From Caldisericota bacterium (GTDB taxonomy: Bacteria; CAIJMQ01; JAADFP01), in the NCBI GenBank assembly GCA_013152825.1, contig JAADFP010000139.1, forward strand, positions 1 through 16,693: 16,693 nucleotides of DNA, written 5' to 3'. Positions 7,229 through 13,212 of this stretch are shown here, piece after piece. A program made the position numbers and the translations under genes. Position 1 is the first letter of the stretch, and every line of letters starts with the position of its first letter. The notes under the pieces are model-generated. The model was not told the DNA's origin. It saw only the letters and a list, made by a program, of their open reading frames with translations, and searched no databases.

Positions 7229-8193
7229 CTTTTGAACTGGAATTATCTACTATTTCCGGCATAAAAATCCTGGGATTGGGAGGAGCAGGAGTAAATATCC
7301 TGAAATCTTTCCAGGAGCTTTCTTTAAATGGCCTGGAACTTATTGCCCTGGATTCATCTGCCCTTTCCCTGGAAAAGATAAGCCTTCCCTACAAAGTACA
7401 GCTAACCCGGGGGGAAGGCAGAAAAAAAGGAAGCCTGAGTTTGTTGAGGGAAGAGTTGTCCCCTTACCTGGAAAATGCCGAGATTGCTTTAATAGTCTCT
7501 GGTCTGGGAGGAGAAACCAGTGCCTTGTACCTTCCTTCCTTAACCAGAATCCTGAAGGACCTGGGTATTTTAACCATTGCTGTGCTCCTTTTTCCCTTTC
7601 ACTTTGAGGGAAAGATGCGCAGAAACAGAGCAGAAAGTATTAAAGAAAGCCTGGAAGAAAGCGCTGATGCTATATTGGTCTTCCCAAACGAACATTTTTA
7701 CCAGTTGTATCCTGACCTTCCCCTGGTGGAGTTTTTCTCCCGGGTAAACTCTACGATTTGCGATGTGGTAAATAGCTTGCTTGAGCCCATGCTTTATCCT
7801 TCTCTTATCAATCTGGAAGTTAGCACCCTGCGCCGGATTCTGGAAGGTGCGGGAGAAGTAATGATAGGATGGGCTGAAGAAAGCGGGGAAAAGCGGGCGT
7901 TGAGAGCCATAGAAAAAAGCTTTAATTCCATGAGCTGGAAAAAAGAGGAATCCAGGAAAATTAAGAGACTGCTTATAAGTATTGCTGGAGGAGATGATCT
8001 CACTATCCAGGAAGTATCAAAGATCTGCGAATCTCTGACTTATCGAGTATATCCTGAGGCAGATATTGCTGTTGGTGCGGTGACGAGAGAGAATTTTAGA
8101 GGTATAATAAGACTGACTTTCTGCGGAATTAAATCTTTAGGGAGTAAACTTTCCCCTAAACCGCTTATAGAAGAAAGGAAGAGGCTATGGTAA
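7225..8193 (+). CDS. Divergent FtsZ-family protein lacking canonical GTPase motifs
   Basis: Family membership is clear from IKILGLGGAGVNIL (13-26, the T1 strand-loop), the segment FPFHFEGKMRRNRAE (123-137, canonically KPFxFEGxxRxxxAE), PSLINLEVSTL (192-202) and GEVMIGWAEESGEKRA (210-225). The order and spacing match FtsZ. The signature T4 loop GGGTGTG is replaced by GGETSAL (95-101). The T7 loop NLDFAD becomes NLEVST (196-201), losing both catalytic Asp residues. The T3 loop is LDSSALSL. At 322 residues there is no variable linker or conserved C-terminal peptide for FtsA binding. The protein should bind or hydrolyse GTP poorly, if at all. It overlaps ftsA by 4 nt and glyA by 7 nt, and the frame is intact. 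Either it is a pseudo-GTPase partner of a canonical FtsZ encoded elsewhere, or a remodelled division protein. Confidence 0.87.
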   Translation: MTFELELSTISGIKILGLGGAGVNILKSFQELSLNGLELIALDSSALSLEKISLPYKVQLTRGEGRKKGSLSLLREELSPYLENAEIALIVSGLGGETSALYLPSLTRILKDLGILTIAVLLFPFHFEGKMRRNRAESIKESLEESADAILVFPNEHFYQLYPDLPLVEFFSRVNSTICDVVNSLLEPMLYPSLINLEVSTLRRILEGAGEVMIGWAEESGEKRALRAIEKSFNSMSWKKEESRKIKRLLISIAGGDDLTIQEVSKICESLTYRVYPEADIAVGAVTRENFRGIIRLTFCGIKSLGSKLSPKPLIEERKRLW

Positions 8194-9425
8194 AAGATTT
8201 GAAATTGGTCGATCCCCAGATTTATGACTCTATAAAAAATGAAGAAAACAGGGAAATGAATAACCTGGTTCTTATTGCCTCGGAAAACTACACTTCCCGG
8301 GCAGTAAGAGAAGCGCAGGGCTCCATCCTTACGCACAAATACGCGGAGGGTTATCCAGGGAAGAGGTATTACGGGGGATGTGAATACGTGGATATAGTGG
8401 AAAAATTAGCCGTGGAGAGAGCCAAAAAACTCTTTTCTTCTCCCCACGTGAATGTACAACCTCACTCGGGGAGTCAGGCCAACATGGCTGTTTATTTCTC
8501 GGTAATGAATCCAGGCGATGTTCTCCTGGGGATGGATATTTCTTCCGGGGGGCATCTCACGCATGGACACAGGGTGAATTTCTCCGGGAAAGTATTCCGT
8601 CCCTGCTTTTACGGAGTTAGAAAAGAGGATGAACTTATAGATTTTAACGAAGTGGAGGATAAGGCTAAAAAGCATCGTCCCCGTGTTATAGTATGCGGGG
8701 CAAGTGCCTACTCGCGTATAATAGATTTCAAGACTTTTCGTGAGATTGCAGATAAAGTGGGGGCATATCTCCTGGCGGATATTGCTCATATAGCGGGTGA
8801 AGTGGCTGCTGGCGTGCATCCTTCCCCTTTTCCGCATGCTCACTTTGTTACCACTACTACCCATAAGACATTAAGGGGCCCCCGGGGAGGATTGATTATG
8901 TGCAAGGAAGAATTTGCCCATGCTGTCGACACCATGGTATTTCCCGGTATCCAGGGGGGACCGCTCATGCACATTATTGCTGCCAAGGCAGTATGCTTAA
9001 AAGAGGCTCTCTCAGAAGGATTTAGAGAATACCAGGAACAGATAGTAAAGAATGCACGTCTCCTGGCAGGATTGCTCCAGGAGAAAGGGTATAGAATAGT
9101 AAGTGGAGGCACGGATAACCATCTCTTCCTGGTGGATTTGAGAGCTAAAAAGATGACCGGCAAAGAAGCAGAAACAATACTGGGAAAGGCAGGGATAAGT
9201 GTAAACAAAAATACCATTCCTTTTGATCCTTTGCCTCCTGCTTTAACCAGCGGGATAAGGATTGGTACACCCTCTATCACCACCCGTGGCATGAAGGAAG
9301 AAGAGATAGAAATTATAGCCAATTTAATAGATGAAGTGCTATCTCATCGCGGGGAGGAGAAAATTTTAGAAAAAACCAGAAAGGAGGTGAGAGAATTGTG
9401 CGAAAGGTTTCCTGTTTCTTTTTAG
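8187..9425 (+). CDS. glyA: Serine hydroxymethyltransferase (GlyA)
   Basis: This PLP enzyme converts serine and tetrahydrofolate to glycine and 5,10-methylene-THF, the main one-carbon source for purines and thymidylate. The 412 residues are standard length. Motifs include LIASENYTSRAVREAQGS (29-46), KYAEGYPGKRYYGG (51-64), VQPHSGSQAN (90-99), DIAHIAGEVAAG (198-209) and the PLP lysine in TTTTHKTLRGPRGG (222-235, K227). The ATG lies inside the ftsZ-like gene's end (7-nt overlap), with an AGGAAGAGG ribosome site. Its place in a division operon probably reflects co-transcription for growth-linked expression; I see nothing that ties it mechanistically to division. Confidence 0.97.
   Translation: MVKDLKLVDPQIYDSIKNEENREMNNLVLIASENYTSRAVREAQGSILTHKYAEGYPGKRYYGGCEYVDIVEKLAVERAKKLFSSPHVNVQPHSGSQANMAVYFSVMNPGDVLLGMDISSGGHLTHGHRVNFSGKVFRPCFYGVRKEDELIDFNEVEDKAKKHRPRVIVCGASAYSRIIDFKTFREIADKVGAYLLADIAHIAGEVAAGVHPSPFPHAHFVTTTTHKTLRGPRGGLIMCKEEFAHAVDTMVFPGIQGGPLMHIIAAKAVCLKEALSEGFREYQEQIVKNARLLAGLLQEKGYRIVSGGTDNHLFLVDLRAKKMTGKEAETILGKAGISVNKNTIPFDPLPPALTSGIRIGTPSITTRGMKEEEIEIIANLIDEVLSHRGEEKILEKTRKEVRELCERFPVSF
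9381..9390 (+). promoter_or_regulatory. Full-length Shine-Dalgarno sequence deciding a GTG start
   Basis: AAGGAGGTGA is complementary over 10 nt to the usual 16S rRNA 3' tail. It stands 7 nt before the GTG at 9398, inside glyA. It argues that the following gene really starts 28 nt before glyA ends and is translated strongly. Confidence 0.75.
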
Positions 9426-10213
9426 TATTCACTCTATTCTTAGTCACTCTGCAATTGTATCCTGCTGAGAAAAATTTCGGTTATAAACTGGTCAAAATGA
9501 ATGACGAGATAGCCATGGTAGAACTATTTTCAGAAGGGTACGATTACCGGATTTTACCGGAAGTTTTCAGGATAGGCAGCTATATCGGTTATTTTGCGGC
9601 ACAGGATTTTACCAACAAAAAAGAAATGACCCTGAAAAAATTTGCTGATGTCAAGGTGGTAATGGATGAGGAAAATAAAAAAGGAATAAAAATAAAATTT
9701 ATACTGCAGGACCAGGAGCAGCGGGATATTACTGATTACGTGCTGGAGACAAACCTGGAGATAAGAAAAGGTTACCCTTTTTTGGTTATGGTCTCCAAAC
9801 TTAGATACATAGGAGGAGGCAAGGCAGAGACTGGCTTCAACTGGGGATTCAGTGATGGTTTCAAGTACTATGTAATTCCAGAGGGGAGAAAGGTTAGGGC
9901 ATTTACTATAGTAAGAAAAGGCTTACTCTCAGGCAGGTCAATGAAAATAGGAAAAGGTGCTTATCCCTGGGTCTGGTTTACTGACGGAAAAGGCAAGGGT
10001 TTAGGGATGATAACCGATGGAATGCTGGTAGCGGGAATTCTGGGAGGAGAGCTTCAGGTGGGAGTTAGTGATGTCCCTCCCAAGAAGAAGCTTGCTTCAG
10101 GAGAAAGTATGGATGTAGTCTTCTTTTTGCTTCCTACTATGAAGGGGTACAAGCCAGTAAAGAAGATGTTTGAAAAGATAAAAGGGGTTAGCTGGGAGAC
10201 AGATAAATGGTGA
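9398..10213 (+). CDS. Exported protein of unknown function, probably beta-rich
   Basis: I do not recognise this 271-residue protein. It begins with a typical Sec signal peptide (MRK, then a hydrophobic core to about residue 20, possible cleavage after LYPA at 20-23). The mature part alternates polar and hydrophobic residues, with many aromatic and Gly-rich turns (for example YPWVWFTDGKGKGLGMIT). This suggests beta-sheet structure; a carbohydrate-binding-like sandwich is possible but only a guess from texture. There is no cysteine near the cleavage site, so it is not a lipoprotein. The start is fixed by a perfect Shine-Dalgarno sequence. It overlaps glyA by 28 nt and the next gene by 7 nt, so it belongs to the division operon. 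It probably acts in the periplasm or at the cell surface. Confidence 0.75.
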   Translation: MRKVSCFFLVFTLFLVTLQLYPAEKNFGYKLVKMNDEIAMVELFSEGYDYRILPEVFRIGSYIGYFAAQDFTNKKEMTLKKFADVKVVMDEENKKGIKIKFILQDQEQRDITDYVLETNLEIRKGYPFLVMVSKLRYIGGGKAETGFNWGFSDGFKYYVIPEGRKVRAFTIVRKGLLSGRSMKIGKGAYPWVWFTDGKGKGLGMITDGMLVAGILGGELQVGVSDVPPKKKLASGESMDVVFFLLPTMKGYKPVKKMFEKIKGVSWETDKW

Positions 10214-10593
10214 AAAGTAAAGAGTATAAAAAAATTATGCTGAGAAGCCTGCTCTGGCCAGGCTGGGGACACCTGTATGCAGGGGAAAGGAAAAAGGGGT
10301 GGTTGCTCTTTACCTTGACGCTTGTAGGCCTGGTGTTACTTGCCTGGGGAGCACAGCTCTGGTTATTTCCCCAGGGTGCAACCGTAAAAGAAGAAGAAGT
10401 GAGTGTAAGTGAGGAAGGAATAATTGTAGCAGAGGATAGCAGTGTGGAGGAAACCCAGGAAGTATCATCTGCTATCCCGCCTCTTTCACCTCTTGCTCTT
10501 ACCTTGCTTCTGGTGGGTTTGGGAGTGCCTCTCTGGACAGCCCTTTATGGGATAAAGGATAGCAGAAGGCTTTCCATAAAGAATGGAGGATAA
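10207..10593 (+). CDS. Small two-TM membrane protein with a PGxGHxYxGE motif
   Basis: This is a 128-residue protein. Near the N-terminus is LLWPGWGHLYAGERKKGW (residues 15-32), which resembles the PGxGqxYnGq turn of TM2 and DUF5683-type membrane proteins. The first membrane segment spans about 32-54 and the second about 95-115. They are joined by a loop (about 59-90) dominated by Glu and Ser, and the tail is basic. The acidic loop and basic ends suggest that the loop faces outward. The gene overlaps the preceding exported-protein gene by 7 nt, and GGGAG stands 8 nt before the ATG. Function is unknown; co-transcription with division genes and flanking envelope genes points to an envelope role. 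Confidence 0.72.
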   Translation: MVKSKEYKKIMLRSLLWPGWGHLYAGERKKGWLLFTLTLVGLVLLAWGAQLWLFPQGATVKEEEVSVSEEGIIVAEDSSVEETQEVSSAIPPLSPLALTLLLVGLGVPLWTALYGIKDSRRLSIKNGG

Positions 10594-10599
10594 GTAGCC

Positions 10600-10710
10600 A
10601 TGAGATGGTTATTGATAATCTTGTGCCTGGTAATTCTTGCTGGTTGTGTGGCTGTTCAGAAGGAAGTACCTGTTAACAACGAAGGTATTATCAAAGAGAC
10701 CAACAAGTAA
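10600..10710 (+). CDS. 36-residue lipoprotein
   Basis: An ATG at 10600 opens a 36-codon frame with a complete lipoprotein signal: MRW, a hydrophobic stretch LLIILCLVI, then the lipobox LAGC (residues 13-16). Lipidated Cys16 would leave a mature peptide of 21 residues (CVAVQKEVPV then NNEGIIKETNK). The ribosome site GGAGGA (10585-10590) is 9 nt upstream, and the start lies 6 nt after the stop of the two-TM gene, so it is the last gene of the operon. It is too short for common gene-calling cut-offs. Size resembles entericidin-type peptides, but I see no sequence match to that family. Asn17-equivalent inner-membrane retention signals cannot be judged without knowing the organism. Confidence 0.75.
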   Translation: MRWLLIILCLVILAGCVAVQKEVPVNNEGIIKETNK

Positions 10711-10767
10711 ATAACTGAGCGATTTTTACTCCTGTACTGGAATGTCCCTGTGAAAAGATGGGATACC

Positions 10768-10806
10768 GCGTTAGACTTTAGACCTGAGACTTTAGACTAT
10801 AGACTG
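10768..10806. repeat. GACTTTAGACC-type word repeat, also present near the window start
   Basis: Three to four degenerate copies of an approximately 10-nt word (TTAGACTTTAGACCTGAGAC and variants) follow each other. CGTTAGACTTTAGACCT occurs here and, on the minus strand, at 350-366, about 10.4 kb away. The next words (CAGTGAACAGT) also have relatives at 300-313 and 4435-4458 on the minus strand. Confidence 0.7.
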
Positions 10807-10901
10807 GGAGAAGCAGTGAACAGTAAAACGTAAGGCGTAAGGCGTGAGTAGTAGATAAGTTGTTAGTTGTGAGTTCCGCCTATGTCTCCCCCTTTGTAAA
10901 A

Positions 10902-10980
10902 CCTACCGAGAAACCAAGTTACCAGAAAACTAAGAAACTGAAATACCAAGATACCAAGAAACCGGGAAGCCGGAAACACC
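10902..10980 (+). repeat. ACCAAGAAACC-type degenerate minisatellite
   Basis: About seven imperfect units of 9-11 nt (ACCGAGAAACCAAGTTACC, then AAACTAAGAAACTG, ATACCAAGATACCAAG, AAACCGGGAAGCC) run head to tail. Composition is strongly purine-plus-C on one strand. No frame through it is coding. It ends 10 nt before the ispF promoter's TGn. Confidence 0.65.
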
Positions 10981-10989
10981 CTGAAAACA

Positions 10990-10998
10990 TGGTATAAT
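10990..10998 (+). promoter_or_regulatory. Extended -10 promoter of the ispF-polX-ugd operon
   Basis: TGGTATAAT is identical to the murB promoter core, and both continue with TT. The hexamer ends 9 nt before the ispF ATG, so the transcript would start within a few bases of the start codon. That would be leaderless or nearly so, and no Shine-Dalgarno sequence is present. Confidence 0.65.
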
Positions 10999-11007
10999 TT
11001 TAGCTGG

Positions 11008-11490
11008 ATGGAACTTAGAGTAGGGATAGGGATAGATATTCACCCCTGGGAAAGGGGACGGGATTTTTATTTAGGGGGGGTAAAAATTCCTTATCCCCTG
11101 GGTCTTGCTGGGCATTCGGACGGAGATGTTCTTATCCATGCTCTTATGGATGCTCTCCTGGGAAGCCTGGGATTGGGAGATATAGGGGAATACTTTCCAC
11201 CTTCTAAAGAAGAATTGAGAGGAATTTCTTCTGTTAAACTGCTTAGAGAAGTAATGCAGAAGGTAAGGGAGAGCAAGGGAGAGGTGGTGAATGTTGATGC
11301 GGTGGTTATGATGGAAGAGCCTATGCTTCTTGATTACAAGCGCAGTATAAAAGAGGTTCTATGCCGGGAACTGGGAATATCTTCTTCCCGGGTAAATATA
11401 AAAGCAACCACTTGCGAAGGCTTAGGCTTTGTGGGTAGAAAGGAAGGGGTAGTTTCTGTAGTTACGGTAATGGTCAGGAAAGATGACTAA
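11008..11490 (+). CDS. ispF: 2-C-methyl-D-erythritol 2,4-cyclodiphosphate synthase (IspF)
   Basis: This MEP-pathway enzyme cyclises CDP-methylerythritol 2-phosphate, releasing CMP, on the way to IPP and DMAPP. The 160 residues are full length. The zinc ligands are visible as GIGIDIHPW (D10, H12) and AGHSDGDVLIHAL (H36 for the substrate phosphate, H44 as third zinc ligand). DIGEYFPPS (58-66) and ATTCEGLGFVGRKEG (133-147) complete the signature. The active enzyme is a homotrimer in the cytoplasm. The ATG follows an extended -10 element so closely that the message is probably leaderless. The gene overlaps polX by 8 nt. Confidence 0.97.
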   Translation: MELRVGIGIDIHPWERGRDFYLGGVKIPYPLGLAGHSDGDVLIHALMDALLGSLGLGDIGEYFPPSKEELRGISSVKLLREVMQKVRESKGEVVNVDAVVMMEEPMLLDYKRSIKEVLCRELGISSSRVNIKATTCEGLGFVGRKEGVVSVVTVMVRKDD

Positions 11491-13210
11491 TGTAGAAATC
11501 GCCAAGATATTTTCTGAAATTGCCGACATACTGGAAATAAAAGAAGAAAACCCCTTCAAAGTAAGAGCTTACCGTAGAGTTACTCAACTTCTGGAGAGCC
11601 TTCCCCAAGAAATAGAAGAAATCTACAAGAAAGGGGAATTGCATAAACTTCCCGGGGTAGGGGAGAGTATAGCAGAAAAAATTAAAGAGATAATTGAGAC
11701 TGGCAAGCTAAAGTATCACCAGAAGATTAAAGAGGATATTCCTCCCGGGCTCTTAGAAATGCTGCGTATCCCGGATATGGGGCCCAAGACCGTAGCCTTA
11801 ATATATAAAAAACTTGGGATTTCTACTCTGAAAGAGCTTGAGAAAGCAGCCCAGGAAAGAAGGCTAAGAGATATTTACGGCCTGGGGCCAAAAACAGAAG
11901 AAAACATACTCAAGGGGATGAAGCTGGTGAAAGAAAGAAAGGAGCGTATTCCCCTGCATGAGGCTTTAGTACTGGCAGAAGACATAATAAAAAAATTGCA
12001 GGATGCGGGAGTGGTGGAAAGGATTGCCTATTGTGGGAGTGTAAGGAGAAGAAAAGAGTGTATAGGTGATGTTGATATACTGGCCACTTCACCGCACCCT
12101 GCGCGCGTGATGGAGATCTTTACCTCTTTGCCCCGGGTGGAAGAAGTGCTGGCAAAGGGAAGCACTAAATCCAGTATCCTGGTAGGAGGGGGGAGACAGG
12201 TGGATATAAGGGTGGTGGAACGGGAGAGTTTTGGAGCTGCACTTCATTACTTTACTGGCTCCAAGGCTCACAATATCAGAGTAAGAGAGCTGGGAGTGAG
12301 AAAAGGTTTAAAGATAAACGAGTACGGTGTTTTTGTGAAAAAAGGAGAAGAAGAGGAAAGAATAGGTGGCAGGGAAGAGGAAGATATTTTCCAATCCGTA
12401 GGCCTTCCCTATATCCCTCCCGAGCTCAGGGAAGACTGGGGAGAGATTGAAGCTGCTCAGAGAGGTGAATTACCGCGACTGGTAGAGATAAAGGAAATAA
12501 AAGGGGATCTGCATATTCATACCAGATGGAGTGATGGGGCTAATACGGTGAGAGAGGTAGCTATTGCAGCCCGGGAAAGGGGGTATGAATATATAGGCAT
12601 CTCTGACCATTCCCAGAGCCTTAAAGTGGCAGGCGGAGTAAGCAAAGATAGCTTCTTTCAAAGGATACAGGAAATCCGTGCCGTGGATGCGGAGATACCG
12701 GAAATAAAGGTATTGGCCGGAACAGAAGTGGATATTCTTCCTGATGGGAGCCTGGATTATCCAGATGAACTTTTGAAAGAATTAGATATAGTCATAGCTT
12801 CTGTCCATTCCAACTTCAAACAGGAAGAAGAAAGCATGACCAGAAGGATTATGAAAGCAATGGAAAATCCTTTTGTAGATATAATAGGTCATCCCACGGG
12901 AAGATTGCTGGGAGAAAGGGAAGCGTATGAAATTAATATGGAAAAGTTATTGCGGCATGCTGCTCAAACTGGTACAGCTATGGAGATAAATGCCTATCCT
13001 GACCGGATGGATCTCAAAGACACTCATGTCCGTATGGCAAAAGATATGGGAGTTAAATTGGTTATTGGGACGGATGCACATCATTTATTACAATTAGATT
13101 GGATAAAATATGGAGTATGGGTAGCCAGAAGAGGCTGGTTGGAGAGTAAGGATGTGCTTAATACTCTCAATTTTCCTGATTTTTTCACTCTGTTAAAGAA
13201 AAGGAGCTGA
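11483..13210 (+). CDS. polX: DNA polymerase X family with C-terminal PHP domain (PolX)
   Basis: This repair polymerase has 575 residues. The N-terminal helix-hairpin-helix (HhH) region includes LPGVGESIAEKI (56-67) and IPDMGPKTVALIYKKLG (96-112). The nucleotidyltransferase motif GSVRRRKECIGDVDIL (185-200) supplies metal ligands D196 and D198; VDIRVV (240-245) gives the third, D241. Nearby HYFTGSKAHNIRVRE (255-269) fits the nucleotide-binding part. The PHP domain starts at GDLHIHTRWSDG (341-352, H344 and H346) and continues with SDHS (374-377), GTEVDIL (413-419), VHS (441-443), GHPTGR (469-474) and GTDAHH (529-534), so its metal ligands look intact. In Bacillus and Thermus relatives the PHP part gives 3'-5' exonuclease and AP-endonuclease activity in base-excision repair. 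It overlaps ispF by 8 nt and is followed 2 nt later by ugd. Confidence 0.96.
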   Translation: MTNVEIAKIFSEIADILEIKEENPFKVRAYRRVTQLLESLPQEIEEIYKKGELHKLPGVGESIAEKIKEIIETGKLKYHQKIKEDIPPGLLEMLRIPDMGPKTVALIYKKLGISTLKELEKAAQERRLRDIYGLGPKTEENILKGMKLVKERKERIPLHEALVLAEDIIKKLQDAGVVERIAYCGSVRRRKECIGDVDILATSPHPARVMEIFTSLPRVEEVLAKGSTKSSILVGGGRQVDIRVVERESFGAALHYFTGSKAHNIRVRELGVRKGLKINEYGVFVKKGEEEERIGGREEEDIFQSVGLPYIPPELREDWGEIEAAQRGELPRLVEIKEIKGDLHIHTRWSDGANTVREVAIAARERGYEYIGISDHSQSLKVAGGVSKDSFFQRIQEIRAVDAEIPEIKVLAGTEVDILPDGSLDYPDELLKELDIVIASVHSNFKQEEESMTRRIMKAMENPFVDIIGHPTGRLLGEREAYEINMEKLLRHAAQTGTAMEINAYPDRMDLKDTHVRMAKDMGVKLVIGTDAHHLLQLDWIKYGVWVARRGWLESKDVLNTLNFPDFFTLLKKRS

Positions 13211-13212
13211 GT

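Larger units (their letters stand above)
10711..11007. other. Repeat-rich spacer between the fts operon and ispF
   Basis: These 297 nt hold no gene I can support. They consist largely of consecutive short-word repeats: GACTTTAGACC-type words (10768-10806), CAGTGAACAGTAAAACG and GTAAGGCGTAAGGCGTGAG words (10812-10848), and a run of ACCAAGAAACC-type words (10902-10980). The last 18 nt carry the ispF promoter. No hairpin followed by a T-run marks the end of the upstream operon. Confidence 0.6.

Noticed and set aside
10902..10980. ACCAAGAAACC run considered as a CRISPR array
   Set aside because: Units are 9-11 nt, degenerate and contiguous, with no unique spacers and no cas genes.
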